Shown in pieces: positions 1-7,953 of a DNA stretch of 64,000 nucleotides. Made by a program: the position numbers and the translations under genes. Positions within the stretch are counted from its first letter, which is position 1. Each line of letters begins with the position of its first letter. Origin of the DNA: Bacteroidales bacterium UBA5349 (GTDB lineage: Bacteria > Bacteroidota > Bacteroidia > Bacteroidales > Tenuifilaceae); the NCBI GenBank assembly GCA_002410065.1, contig DHQB01000023.1, positions 186,790 through 250,789 on the forward strand. Direction: 5' to 3'. The notes beneath the pieces are model-generated. The model was not told the origin of the DNA. It saw nothing but the letters and a program-made list of their open reading frames with translations, and did no database searches.

Positions 1-531
1 AAAAATGAGGCTGCAACCCAAAAGCAATACGATGACTTGCTTGGGCAGCGGGCCGTATTGCAAAAGCAAATAGTGGCCAATAGCACCCAAAGAGCATCAA
101 TTGAATCTGAAATATCGGTTTATAAAACCAAGAGAGCTACAATGGATGAGCAAATTAATAGATGTAGCGTTAAAAGCCCGCTTAAGGGAACCCTAATAGA
201 GAAATATGCCGAGGAAGGTGAGCTTACTGGTGCAGGAAGACCATTAGCTAAAATTGCCGACTTGTCGGTAATCAAACTTAAGGTTTATGTTAGCGGAGCG
301 CAATTGGGAAGCATTAAACTTGGTGGCCAATGTACGGTTAGGGTCGATGATGGCGATACAGGGTATAAAACCTTTCAAGGAATGATATCGCATATTGCCG
401 AAAAGGCGGAGTTTACACCAAAAATAATACAAACAAAAGAGGAGCGTGTAACGCTTGTGTATGCCGTAACCATTGATGTGGCTAACGATGGTACAATGAA
501 ATCGGGCATGCCCGGTGAGGCAATTTTCTAA
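1..531 (+). CDS. HlyD-family periplasmic adaptor (C-terminal part; gene starts before the window)
   Basis: The frame is open from the first base, so this is the C-terminal part of a longer gene. The residues seen are a coiled-coil-like stretch (about 1-55), then a lipoyl-type return strand (RCSVKSPLKGTLIEKYAEEG) and a beta-barrel segment ending in the MPGEAIF motif usual for membrane-fusion proteins. Such proteins link an inner-membrane exporter to an outer-membrane channel. The following genes encode two ABC ATPases and two ABC-2 permeases, the same set as E. coli YbhG-F-S-R, so the adaptor very likely serves that pump. The stop codon lies 4 bases before the ATG of the first ATPase. Substrate unknown. 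Confidence 0.85.
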   Translation, partial: KNEAATQKQYDDLLGQRAVLQKQIVANSTQRASIESEISVYKTKRATMDEQINRCSVKSPLKGTLIEKYAEEGELTGAGRPLAKIADLSVIKLKVYVSGAQLGSIKLGGQCTVRVDDGDTGYKTFQGMISHIAEKAEFTPKIIQTKEERVTLVYAVTIDVANDGTMKSGMPGEAIF

Positions 532-535
532 GGTT

Positions 536-1438
536 ATGCAAAAAGTAATTGAATCATCTGGAATTGAAAAACGATTTGGAGATGTACAAGCTCTAAGCGA
601 TATCAATTTTGATGTAAATGAGGGTGAAATATTTGGCTTTATTGGTCCCGATGGTGCTGGTAAAACTACCCTTTTTAGACTCATTACCACTCTACTTGTG
701 CCCGATGCAGGAAAAATGAGGGTTCTAGGGCTTGATGCTGTTACTGGTTACAAAGAATTACGCAAGAGCATTGGCTATATGCCCGGTCGATTTAGCCTTT
801 ATGAGGACCTTTCGGTTGAAGAAAATCTTAGGTTTTATGCAACCGTTTTTGGTACCACGGTTAAAGCGAACTACAGCCTAATTTCTGATATTTATTCGCA
901 CATCGAACCCTTTAAAAAGAGGTTAGCAGGTAAACTCTCGGGTGGGATGAAGCAAAAACTAGCCCTTTCGTGTGCGCTTATCCATAAACCCTCTTTGCTT
1001 GTTCTCGATGAGCCAACAACTGGTGTTGATGCAGTATCGCGAGCAGAATTTTGGGAGATGCTGAAAAATTTGAAACAGCATAATATAACGGTAATTGTAT
1101 CTACACCCTATATGGATGAAGCCATGCGATGTAATCGGGTAGCCCTTATGCAGGATGGCAAAATAATGCTTATTGATAAGCCCGAAAAGATTAAGGATGG
1201 TTTTACCAAGAAACTATTCAGCGTAAAAGCCACTGCAAAGTATCAGCTCATTAATACGTTAAGGAACTTTTCAGGAATCAATACAGCCTATCCTTTTGGC
1301 GACTCGGTGCATATAACTTTTACCAACGACCTATTTGATATTTCATTGCTAGAGTACCTTAAAAAAAATGGTATTGCTGATGCTACCATTGCCGAAGCTG
1401 AAGCAGGGATTGAGGATAGATTCCTTGAGTTAATGTAA
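536..1438 (+). CDS. ABC exporter ATP-binding protein 1 (YbhF N-half-like)
   Basis: A 300-residue nucleotide-binding domain. Walker A GPDGAGKTT is at about 37-45, signature LSGGMKQ at 134-140 and Walker B LLVLDEP at 154-160. The switch (H-loop) histidine is replaced: the motif reads STPYMDEA, with Pro at about 191. A GTG 21 bases upstream would lie inside the adaptor gene, so the ATG at 536, just after the adaptor's stop, is the likelier start. It forms an operon with a second ATPase at 1474 and two permeases. In E. coli YbhF the two ATPase halves are one polypeptide; here they are separate genes. The protein would act at the inner membrane as half of a heterodimeric motor. Confidence 0.9.
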   Translation: MQKVIESSGIEKRFGDVQALSDINFDVNEGEIFGFIGPDGAGKTTLFRLITTLLVPDAGKMRVLGLDAVTGYKELRKSIGYMPGRFSLYEDLSVEENLRFYATVFGTTVKANYSLISDIYSHIEPFKKRLAGKLSGGMKQKLALSCALIHKPSLLVLDEPTTGVDAVSRAEFWEMLKNLKQHNITVIVSTPYMDEAMRCNRVALMQDGKIMLIDKPEKIKDGFTKKLFSVKATAKYQLINTLRNFSGINTAYPFGDSVHITFTNDLFDISLLEYLKKNGIADATIAEAEAGIEDRFLELM

Positions 1439-1473
1439 AATACTTATACACTGAGAATAAGCAAGTACTATTT

Positions 1474-2211
1474 ATGACAAACGGGAAGGTAATTACAGTC
1501 AAAAATCTGGTTAAAAAATTTGAACATTTTGTGGCCAACGATAATCTGAATTTTGATGTGTACCAAGGAGAGATTTTTGGTTTTTTGGGGGCAAACGGAG
1601 CAGGTAAAACCACTGCAATTAGAATACTTTCGGGTTTGTTGCAACCTACTTCGGGCGAGGTGATTGTGGCAGGTTTTGATGCAAAAAAGTATCCTGAGAA
1701 AATTAAAAAGAATATTGGGTATATGTCCCAAAAGTTCTCTCTATACCAAGACCTTACGGTTAATGAGAATATAATGCTTTATGGTGGAATTTACGGTATA
1801 AGAAAAAAAGTTATTAAGGAACGCACGAATGAACTTTTAAAAAGTCTTCAGTTTGAGGAGTATGGCAAAAGGCTTATATCCTCTTTACCCCTTGGGTTAA
1901 AGCAAAAACTTGCATTTTCTGTGGCCATTCTGCACGAGCCCAAAATTGTTTTTTTAGATGAGCCCACAGGGGGCGTTGACCCCATGGCCCGGCGTCAGTT
2001 TTGGGAACTGATTTACGAAGCCGCATCAAGGGGTATTACCGTTTTTGTAACCACACACTATATGGATGAAGCCGAGTACTGCGACAGGGTATCAATTATG
2101 AACGATGGTAAAATTGTGGCGCTCGATACACCAACCGAACTTAAAAGACAGTACAACGCCTCATCTATTGAAGAGGTTTTTGTGAAAATTGCACGACCAA
2201 ATAGGAGTTAA
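1474..2211 (+). CDS. ABC exporter ATP-binding protein 2 (YbhF C-half-like)
   Basis: A 245-residue nucleotide-binding domain. Walker A GANGAGKTT is at 39-47, Walker B IVFLDEP at 158-164, and the switch histidine is kept in TTHYMDEA (H195). The ABC signature is degenerate: SLPLGLKQ (about 137-144) replaces LSGGQ. Its partner ATPase shows the reverse pattern (good signature, no switch His), so the two probably form an asymmetric heterodimer with one consensus and one degenerate site. The gene lies 35 bases after the first ATPase and 3 bases before the first permease. The family (DrrA/YbhF-like) powers export of drugs or other small hydrophobic compounds; the substrate cannot be read from sequence. 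Confidence 0.9.
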   Translation: MTNGKVITVKNLVKKFEHFVANDNLNFDVYQGEIFGFLGANGAGKTTAIRILSGLLQPTSGEVIVAGFDAKKYPEKIKKNIGYMSQKFSLYQDLTVNENIMLYGGIYGIRKKVIKERTNELLKSLQFEEYGKRLISSLPLGLKQKLAFSVAILHEPKIVFLDEPTGGVDPMARRQFWELIYEAASRGITVFVTTHYMDEAEYCDRVSIMNDGKIVALDTPTELKRQYNASSIEEVFVKIARPNRS

Positions 2212-2214
2212 AGT

Positions 2215-3324
2215 ATGAAACGTTTTATTGGATTTGTAAAAAAAGAGTTTCTTCATATTTTCAGAGATTTTCGTACGTTAATCATCCTGTTTGGTATTCC
2301 AACGGCGCAAATTCTTATTTTCGGGTTTGTGGTAAGCACCGAAATAACGGACGTGGATATTGCTTTTCTTGATTTGTCAAAAGATGAGGTTACCCAAAAT
2401 CTTACTGATAAATTTTGTTCTTCTGGATTTTTTCGAGGCGTTGATAATCTCCATAGCTACAACGATATTGATGATATTTTGAAGTCGGGCAGGGCTAAAG
2501 CAGTTGTGATTTTCAGTGAGAATTTTGGCCGCGATTTAATGAGTCAAGGTAAGGCCAGCATAAGCATCATTGCTGATGGTTCAGAGCCTAATACTGCAAC
2601 TTTTATTACCAATTATGCGTCAGCCATTATAAGCGATTTTAACAAAGATTTTATTAAAGATGGAAGCGAGAGTAGGCTTCTTGTTCAATCGGAGGTAAGC
2701 ATGTTTTATAATCCTGAACTAAAAGGGCATTTCATGTTTGTACCCGGGGTTATAGCCTATATTTTAATTCTTATTTGTGCCCTAATGACCTCAATTACCA
2801 TAACCCGCGAAAAGGAATTTGGGACAATGGAAGTTTTGCTGGTATCGCCACTTAAACCAATACAAATTATAATTGGTAAGGTAGTACCCTACTTTATTCT
2901 TTCATTTATAAACGTAATACTAATCCTCTCGCTTTCATGGTTGGTATTTGGCCTTCCGGTTAAGGGTAGTATGTTGCTTTTACTAGCCGAAAGCATGCTT
3001 TACATCCTAATGAGTCTTTCATTGGGCATATTTATCTCTACCGTTTCAAAAAATATGCAGCAGGCAATATTCATTTCATTAGTGGGTTTGCTGCTTCCTA
3101 CTATTCTCCTTTCGGGGTTTATATTTCCCATTGAGAATATGCCCAAGGTTTATGATATAGTATCATCAGTATTGCCCCCTAGGTATTTTATAACAATAGT
3201 AAAGAGCATTATGATTAAGGGCACAGGCTTTTTGTATATCTGGAAAGAAACGTTGATACTAATCCTAATGACAATAGTTTTTATAGGGTTGAGCGTAAAG
3301 AAATTTAAAATTAGGTTAGAGTAG
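2215..3324 (+). CDS. ABC-2 type permease 1 (YbhS/YbhR-like)
   Basis: A 369-residue membrane protein of the ABC-2 family: one N-terminal membrane helix (about 22-42), a large extracytoplasmic domain to about 175, then five hydrophobic helices. The loop after the second helix has the family's REKEFGTMEVLLVSPLKP, and the last part has an FPIENMP motif typical of YhhJ/YbhS permeases. The ATG follows the ATPase stop by 3 bases, which suggests translational coupling. It should pair with the second permease to form the membrane channel of the exporter. Confidence 0.9.
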   Translation: MKRFIGFVKKEFLHIFRDFRTLIILFGIPTAQILIFGFVVSTEITDVDIAFLDLSKDEVTQNLTDKFCSSGFFRGVDNLHSYNDIDDILKSGRAKAVVIFSENFGRDLMSQGKASISIIADGSEPNTATFITNYASAIISDFNKDFIKDGSESRLLVQSEVSMFYNPELKGHFMFVPGVIAYILILICALMTSITITREKEFGTMEVLLVSPLKPIQIIIGKVVPYFILSFINVILILSLSWLVFGLPVKGSMLLLLAESMLYILMSLSLGIFISTVSKNMQQAIFISLVGLLLPTILLSGFIFPIENMPKVYDIVSSVLPPRYFITIVKSIMIKGTGFLYIWKETLILILMTIVFIGLSVKKFKIRLE

Positions 3325-3352
3325 GAGCCGTTGTGGGTAAAAACAATTAAAA

Positions 3353-4471
3353 ATGAGGACAATACTGTATTTTATTAGAAAAGAGTTTATCCAAATATTT
3401 CGCGATAAGTTTATCGGGAAAGCAATATTTGCAGTCCCATTGGTTCAACTCCTCATACTTGTTCCTGCTGTAACCTTCGAGATAAAAAACGTAAATCTTT
3501 GTGTGATTGATAGGGATATGTCTGCCGATTCCAGAAAGTTGATAAGCCAGCTTGAGGGTTCAACATTCTTTAAAATAAAATATTTAACATTCTCCGAGGA
3601 AGAGGCCAATACCTTACTTCAGGAAAATAAATGTGATATGGTTTTGCAAATCCCCTCAAAATTTGGTAAGAACATAGGGGTAGGGGAGCAAAGTAAAATC
3701 ATGGTTTCAATAAACGCCATAAATGCAACAACTGCCCAACTCTCGTTGGCATATCTAAATGGGGTAATTCAGAATTTTAACATGAATATTGCTGTCGAAA
3801 ATGCTGTTCCACTTGCCAGTTTAAGTAAACCACAAATTAATATTTCAAGCAGGCATTGGTATAACGAAACACTCAACTATAGCTATTTTATGCTTCCGGG
3901 TATTCTTGCAATTCTGGTTACGGTTATTGGATTCCTTTTGGCAGGGCTAAACTTTGTAAAAGAAAAGGAAGTGGGTACCATTGAACAGATAAACGTTACC
4001 CCAATAAAAAAGTATCAATTTATTACAGCAAAAATGTTCCCTTTCCTTGTGATTAGCCTCTTTGATTTGGCTCTTGGTTTGCTTATTGGCAGGTTATTTT
4101 TTGGTGTTCCGTTTCAAGGAAGTATAGGCCTACTGTTCCTCTGCTCCGCTGTTTTTCTAATTTCCGTGCTCGGTTTGGCGCTTTTTATCTCAACCTACTC
4201 ATCAACCCAGCAACAGTTTATGTTCGTTGCGTTTTTCTTTATGATAATATTTATTCTGATGAGCGGAATTTTTACACCACTTGAGAGCATGCCCCAATGG
4301 GCACAAAAAGTAAATTTGGTTAACCCAATGGTCTACCTAATACGCATTAACAGAATGGTTATGCTAAAAGGCTCTGGTTTCCACCAAATTAGTTCAGATT
4401 TGTATGCTCTGATTGTTATTGCAACTTCATTTACCTTTTTTGCTGTAAAGAGGTATAGGAAAACGAGTTAA
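3353..4471 (+). CDS. ABC-2 type permease 2 (YbhR/YbhS-like)
   Basis: A 372-residue ABC-2 permease with the same plan as its upstream neighbour: an N-terminal helix, a periplasmic domain, then five helices. It has the motifs VKEKEVGTIEQINVTPIKK and FTPLESMPQWAQ at the equivalent places. The two permeases differ clearly in sequence, so the pump probably contains a permease heterodimer. It is the last gene of the exporter operon; no strong terminator was seen in the 168 bases before the next coding remnant. Confidence 0.9.
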   Translation: MRTILYFIRKEFIQIFRDKFIGKAIFAVPLVQLLILVPAVTFEIKNVNLCVIDRDMSADSRKLISQLEGSTFFKIKYLTFSEEEANTLLQENKCDMVLQIPSKFGKNIGVGEQSKIMVSINAINATTAQLSLAYLNGVIQNFNMNIAVENAVPLASLSKPQINISSRHWYNETLNYSYFMLPGILAILVTVIGFLLAGLNFVKEKEVGTIEQINVTPIKKYQFITAKMFPFLVISLFDLALGLLIGRLFFGVPFQGSIGLLFLCSAVFLISVLGLALFISTYSSTQQQFMFVAFFFMIIFILMSGIFTPLESMPQWAQKVNLVNPMVYLIRINRMVMLKGSGFHQISSDLYALIVIATSFTFFAVKRYRKTS

Positions 4472-4639
4472 AGATTTTATTTCTTATTATTCCTGCTGTT
4501 TTTGCATAAATAAATCCCCCAAAGATTGCCCGTCTTGCTCAGAATAACCAATTGCGAATATTTTTAACGAATTACCCGAAAAATTATCCGTAATTTAGTT
4601 TTCACGAATAAATAGTGCTTTTTTGTTCAGTAATTTACA

Positions 4640-5130
4640 ATGAGTGCAATGCTAAATTCGTTAATTCTACTCTCTTTTTTTTATCTGCTTTTTTGTAATC
4701 CTCCTTCTTTTGCTGAAAGAAATTTAGCCGGAGGCACTATATCTATAACTTAAAGCAACCCAAATACCAGCGTAGAAGTTGATTTTGAAGAGCCGCAGGA
4801 ACTGCCTTCTCATAGTAACTCTTATTCGGTTAACGAGGCGATATATAGGGAAACAATTGACAGCCTTCAGCACTTTTTAAAAAATAGGGATACTGAGTTC
4901 GAAGCAGGTATTATTTGTGAAATGGGCTCTGCACATTATCGTAACTTTAATTTTGAGAAAGGTCTTGATTGTGCCAAAGAAGCACTTGGAATAGGTCATT
5001 CCATTAACAATACTGTTATCATTATAAGGGCGTTGAGATTATTTGCCGATAATTATTATGCCAAGCGCATTACGAGCAATCAACCGATTATTTTCTGCAA
5101 GAATTGGAATACCATTATATTAGCCCCAAC
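4640..5130 (+). pseudogene. Broken TPR-repeat secreted protein gene, interrupted by a stop and cut by an IS element
   Basis: An ATG at 4640 opens a frame coding for a convincing signal peptide (MSAMLNSLILLSFFYLLFC) but meets an in-frame TAA at 4751-4753. The same frame then reads on with no further stop through about 120 codons. These include TPR-like helices (KGLDCAKEALGIGHSIN, about 4955-5005). Near 5131 the inverted repeat of an IS4-family element begins and the frame ends in IS sequence. No continuation was found beyond the IS. TPR proteins with such a leader are often sensor kinases or regulators in Bacteroidota. Both lesions point to a dead gene. If the TAA were a sequencing error, the IS truncation would still remain. 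Confidence 0.75.
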
Positions 5131-6101
5131 TAAGTACATGACAAAAAATTAAAAATATTAATATCATCTTGAAAATAAGCGTTTAATAGCACAGTTGCAA
5201 TGTAAGTTAGCCCGTATTTGAATAAACTTTTAGCCTTTTTCCCGTGTTTTTTGGTTTTTATTGGTTTGACGTACTTATGCAAATAATCACCCACCAAATA
5301 GGCCCATGTAAATTCAATCATCACAAAGGCAAACAGTTTTTCAATTCGATCAATTTCCGTCAGGTGTGTATCCTCAATGTTGAACCCACTAGTTTTAAGC
5401 GCTTTGAATGCCGTTTCAATCTGCCATCGCTCCTTGTAAATGGCCAGTGCATCTTCAGGTTTGTTGAATGAGATAACAAGCTGCAATTCAGGTTTTCCCT
5501 TTTTGTCTTTTACTTTAGAACCTGAGAGATAACAAAGCTGGTTGTTCAGGGAAACGATGCGCTGATTCACCCGGCAACCGTTTAATGGCAAATCGGCAAA
5601 CAGCCAGCTGGCCTTAACCCGCTTCCCATTGCGTGGTTGTTCGACCCAAAAGTTTTCACGGATACGAATATAGTACCGAATTCGCCTTTCATTCTGGTGC
5701 TTAATCCATTTTTCTCCCACAAACTCCCGGTCTGCTGTCAAGCAATCTAAAGACTCAGTGCCCAAAAATCGAATAATCCTTTCAATCAGATCAATTCGTT
5801 CATGGGTATTTGAGTTGCCAAATTTGGGTAATAGTTTAAACATCAATGGGAAAGCAACTCCATGGTAAACAACTGCGATGACGAGTATATTAATGTTCTG
5901 CTGACCAAACTTCCAATTCGTCCTGTCCATGGCTAGGCGGTATGGGGGTTTGTGCGGTAGTAGCCTGAATATCAAGCGGGCGATTAAATCCGTGTCCAAA
6001 AGATAGGCTGCCATAAACCGCTGTATTCTCCTGAGCGAGGAACTCGTACTGGCATTACTATCAAATGCAGTAGCAAGCTTCTCAAAGCCAACGGTCTGCA
6101 T
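5130..6101 (-). CDS. IS4-family DDE transposase (start codon apparently lost)
   Basis: From the ATG at 6101 the product is 323 residues. The catalytic acidic residues are visible: D in AMDRTNW, D in LTADREF, and E within the YREK signature YKERWQIETAFKALK, with the spacing Y-(2)-R-(3)-E-(6)-K typical of IS4. Family-like coding sequence extends upstream in frame for about 35 more codons, to about 6206 (for example SIFHEQTGRNLARVKFF). That stretch contains no ATG, GTG or TTG before the stop at 6225-6227. Either translation begins at the internal ATG, giving an N-truncated enzyme, or the copy is inactive. It is transcribed opposite to the broken TPR gene. Confidence 0.85.
   Translation of the reverse strand: MQTVGFEKLATAFDSNASTSSSLRRIQRFMAAYLLDTDLIARLIFRLLPHKPPYRLAMDRTNWKFGQQNINILVIAVVYHGVAFPLMFKLLPKFGNSNTHERIDLIERIIRFLGTESLDCLTADREFVGEKWIKHQNERRIRYYIRIRENFWVEQPRNGKRVKASWLFADLPLNGCRVNQRIVSLNNQLCYLSGSKVKDKKGKPELQLVISFNKPEDALAIYKERWQIETAFKALKTSGFNIEDTHLTEIDRIEKLFAFVMIEFTWAYLVGDYLHKYVKPIKTKKHGKKAKSLFKYGLTYIATVLLNAYFQDDINIFNFLSCT
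5131..5150 (+). repeat. Left terminal inverted repeat of the IS4-family element
   Basis: Reads TAAGTACATGACAAAAAATT. It matches the right end in inverted orientation, with an identical core ATGACAAAAAA. The transposase stop codon (5130-5132, reverse strand) falls at the outer edge. Confidence 0.7.
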
Positions 6102-6317
6102 TTTACACAGTGCACTGATAAATAAAACAAAGAACTTTACACGGGCTAGATTTCTACCTGTTTGTTCATGGAAAATGGAAACTAATTCACTACTTTTATC
6201 CTCTACTCTGGGTGTCGTGTATTCTTACTTTGAAGTGCGGTAATTTCTTGTAAGATACTGATATTCAGAGTATTAACCAAATACTTATAGCCCTATATTA
6301 TTGGTATTCAGTTATTT

Positions 6318-6337
6318 ATTTTTTTGTCATATACTAA
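6318..6337 (-). repeat. Right terminal inverted repeat of the IS4-family element
   Basis: On the reverse strand it reads TTAGTATATGACAAAAAAAT, the partner of the left end at 5131-5150. Confidence 0.7.
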
Positions 6338-6411
6338 AATAAAACACTCTTTTTTTAACATAAATAATTGCTGATAAGGCTAGTAATAATTAAATATTTG
6401 GTAATAATAGA

Positions 6412-6452
6412 AGGCTGTCTAAAGAGTCTTAATGATCTTAAATAGACAGCCT
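6412..6452. terminator. Hairpin, possible terminator or IS-end remnant
   Basis: AGGCTGTCT at 6412-6420 pairs exactly with AGACAGCCT at 6444-6452 across a loop of 23 bases, followed by CCTATTTTATTTATT. It could end transcription from the left, or be a pair of old IS ends, since the GGCTGTCT motif is common at Bacteroidota IS termini. Confidence 0.45.
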
Positions 6453-6464
6453 CCTATTTTATTT

Positions 6465-6487
6465 ATTATTCAATAATATTGAATAAT
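6465..6487. repeat. AT-rich perfect palindrome
   Basis: ATTATTCAA (6465-6473) and TTGAATAAT (6479-6487) form inverted arms around a 5-base centre. No function can be assigned; a protein-binding site or a weak hairpin is possible. Confidence 0.5.
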
Positions 6488-6636
6488 CACTCTATATTGT
6501 TTAGTTAAGAGGGCAGCCAGTTCAGCAACCTTCTAAAGGGAGTTAACGAGTTAAAAAAATTATTAAAATGCTATGTAATTATAATAAAAACAGTCGATTA
6601 TGTTTTTACCGTAGGTTATTTATACTTCAAAAAAAT

Positions 6637-7704
6637 CTACTCCCTACCTATCAATGAGATATAAATTTTTACTGAAAAACCATGGTTTATGAAAAAGAAA
6701 CTAGAGTCATAACCAAGGTCGGTACTGGTATCGGCGGGTCCGCCAAAGTTTAAAACTATGCCGCCATCGAGGTCGTAACCTGCTGCAAAAACAAGGAATA
6801 CTGGCTTAACAGGAATGTAGTAACGAAATCCAATCGAGAGAGAGTAGTCTATTGCACTTGAAAAGCCTTTTAGGCTTACCATTTCTTTTCCAGGGTTTAG
6901 GGCTTCACCCATTTCTTTAGCATATTTAGAATGGTAACCTGTACCAAACCCAAATCTATCAAGAAAAGAAACGTACATGGCAAATCGCTTTGGCGCAACA
7001 CCCGGGGTTAAACTATACATACCCCTCGACAAACAAAGTTGGCGAAGAAGGTCGGCACCAAACCCTATGGTGTAATACTTTCCTGTAAAAAGAGTGTCGT
7101 AAGCAGATACACCAAAACTTTGGTGCTCTCTACCTCCAGGTGTTGTGAGGGTGGCAAACATTACAGGTAGGCTAATTCGGGAATAACCAATGCCCCAATA
7201 CCAACCCATTTGGTTTTCAACGTGAGAGGCTTTCCACTTGCCATCAACGTATCGTCTCTTTTTAAAGGTTTTAAGTAGTTCAACAGAAAAAAATTTATTC
7301 TTGAAATTGTATTCACTAAATGAGCCAACAGGGGTTTCTCCAGCCCAATCGACCGACCCAGAAATGCTAGAGCCTTGCAAGCGAAGCCAATAGGATTTTA
7401 AACCTACATATCCGCCGTAACGCTGAATCTTCCCAACAAAGTTATGATCGACCTGAGCCGAAAGCCCTACCCTCATTCCTATTCGCTTTATACCAATACT
7501 TCCCTCGTAAGATGAAAGAGTATTAGAGTTGAAGTTATAACTTAGCAACTCTGGATCAGCACCAAAAATATTTGTAACATACCATTTAAGCGATGGAACA
7601 TAGGTAATTCCAATAAAAGCAGGAATAGTATCTGCAGTATTTGCCCTTGCATAAAAGGTGACTCCTGCTGTTAGGAGCATTATTACAGCAAGTATTTTTT
7701 TCAT
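6637..7704 (-). CDS. Secreted, probable outer-membrane beta-barrel protein, function unknown
   Basis: A 355-residue protein with a clear signal peptide (MKKILAVIMLLTAGVTFYARA). The mature part is rich in alternating aromatic and glycine beta strands (for example YWGIGYSRISLP, YTIGFGADLL, YSLSIGFRYYIP) and looks like an outer-membrane barrel of about ten or more strands. It ends in KIYISLIGRE rather than a classic terminal Phe. I do not recognise a named family. It stands alone on the reverse strand between the IS region and the divergent M16 peptidase gene. No operon partners are present. Confidence 0.7.
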   Translation of the reverse strand: MKKILAVIMLLTAGVTFYARANTADTIPAFIGITYVPSLKWYVTNIFGADPELLSYNFNSNTLSSYEGSIGIKRIGMRVGLSAQVDHNFVGKIQRYGGYVGLKSYWLRLQGSSISGSVDWAGETPVGSFSEYNFKNKFFSVELLKTFKKRRYVDGKWKASHVENQMGWYWGIGYSRISLPVMFATLTTPGGREHQSFGVSAYDTLFTGKYYTIGFGADLLRQLCLSRGMYSLTPGVAPKRFAMYVSFLDRFGFGTGYHSKYAKEMGEALNPGKEMVSLKGFSSAIDYSLSIGFRYYIPVKPVFLVFAAGYDLDGGIVLNFGGPADTSTDLGYDSSFFFINHGFSVKIYISLIGRE

Positions 7705-7896
7705 AAAAAAGGGGGATGAGTTTGATATTAAATTTACGATATAATGGAATAAGATGTACGTTTAGACTAATATTTTTTTGATTTTTTTTAATTTTTTGTA
7801 TTTTGCTAATAAAGTACAGGATTATAAAGAAATTAAACCTAAATCATTATTGTTTGTCATAGTAGTTTATGCTAATTCAGTAATTTTTATAACATA

Positions 7897-7904
7897 TTTT
7901 TGTT
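7897..7904 (+). promoter_or_regulatory. Candidate -7 box upstream of the M16 peptidase gene
   Basis: TATTTTTG matches the Bacteroidota TAnnTTTG consensus exactly and lies 49 bases before the ATG at 7954. No convincing -33 box was seen. Confidence 0.4.
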
Positions 7905-7953
7905 TATATCAATAGATTCAATCACATAGATTTTTAACCTAAACCAATCTGAA

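Larger units (their letters stand above)
5131..6337. mobile_element. IS4-family insertion sequence
   Basis: An element of about 1.2 kb is bounded by imperfect terminal inverted repeats. The left end at 5131-5150 reads TAAGTACATGACAAAAAATT. The reverse complement of the right end (6337-6318) reads TTAGTATATGACAAAAAAAT. It carries one gene, a DDE transposase, on the reverse strand, whose stop codon lies at the left repeat. No clear target-site duplication was seen at either side. The left junction lies in a TPR gene remnant and the right flank contains no remainder of that gene, so the insertion was followed or accompanied by a deletion. Confidence 0.8.
6338..6636. other. Non-coding stretch after the IS with two palindromes
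   Basis: No gene was found. It holds a hairpin at 6412-6452 and an AT-rich palindrome at 6465-6487. The rest is AT-rich with no coding signal, and no remainder of the TPR gene is present. Confidence 0.6.

Noticed and set aside
244..690. A 148-codon reverse frame opposite the HlyD and first ATPase genes
   Set aside because: It is fully antisense to two well-supported genes and has no family resemblance.
6465..6487. Palindrome as an origin or attachment site
   Set aside because: There is a single copy, with no dnaA or integrase nearby, and such AT-rich palindromes are common in this genome type.
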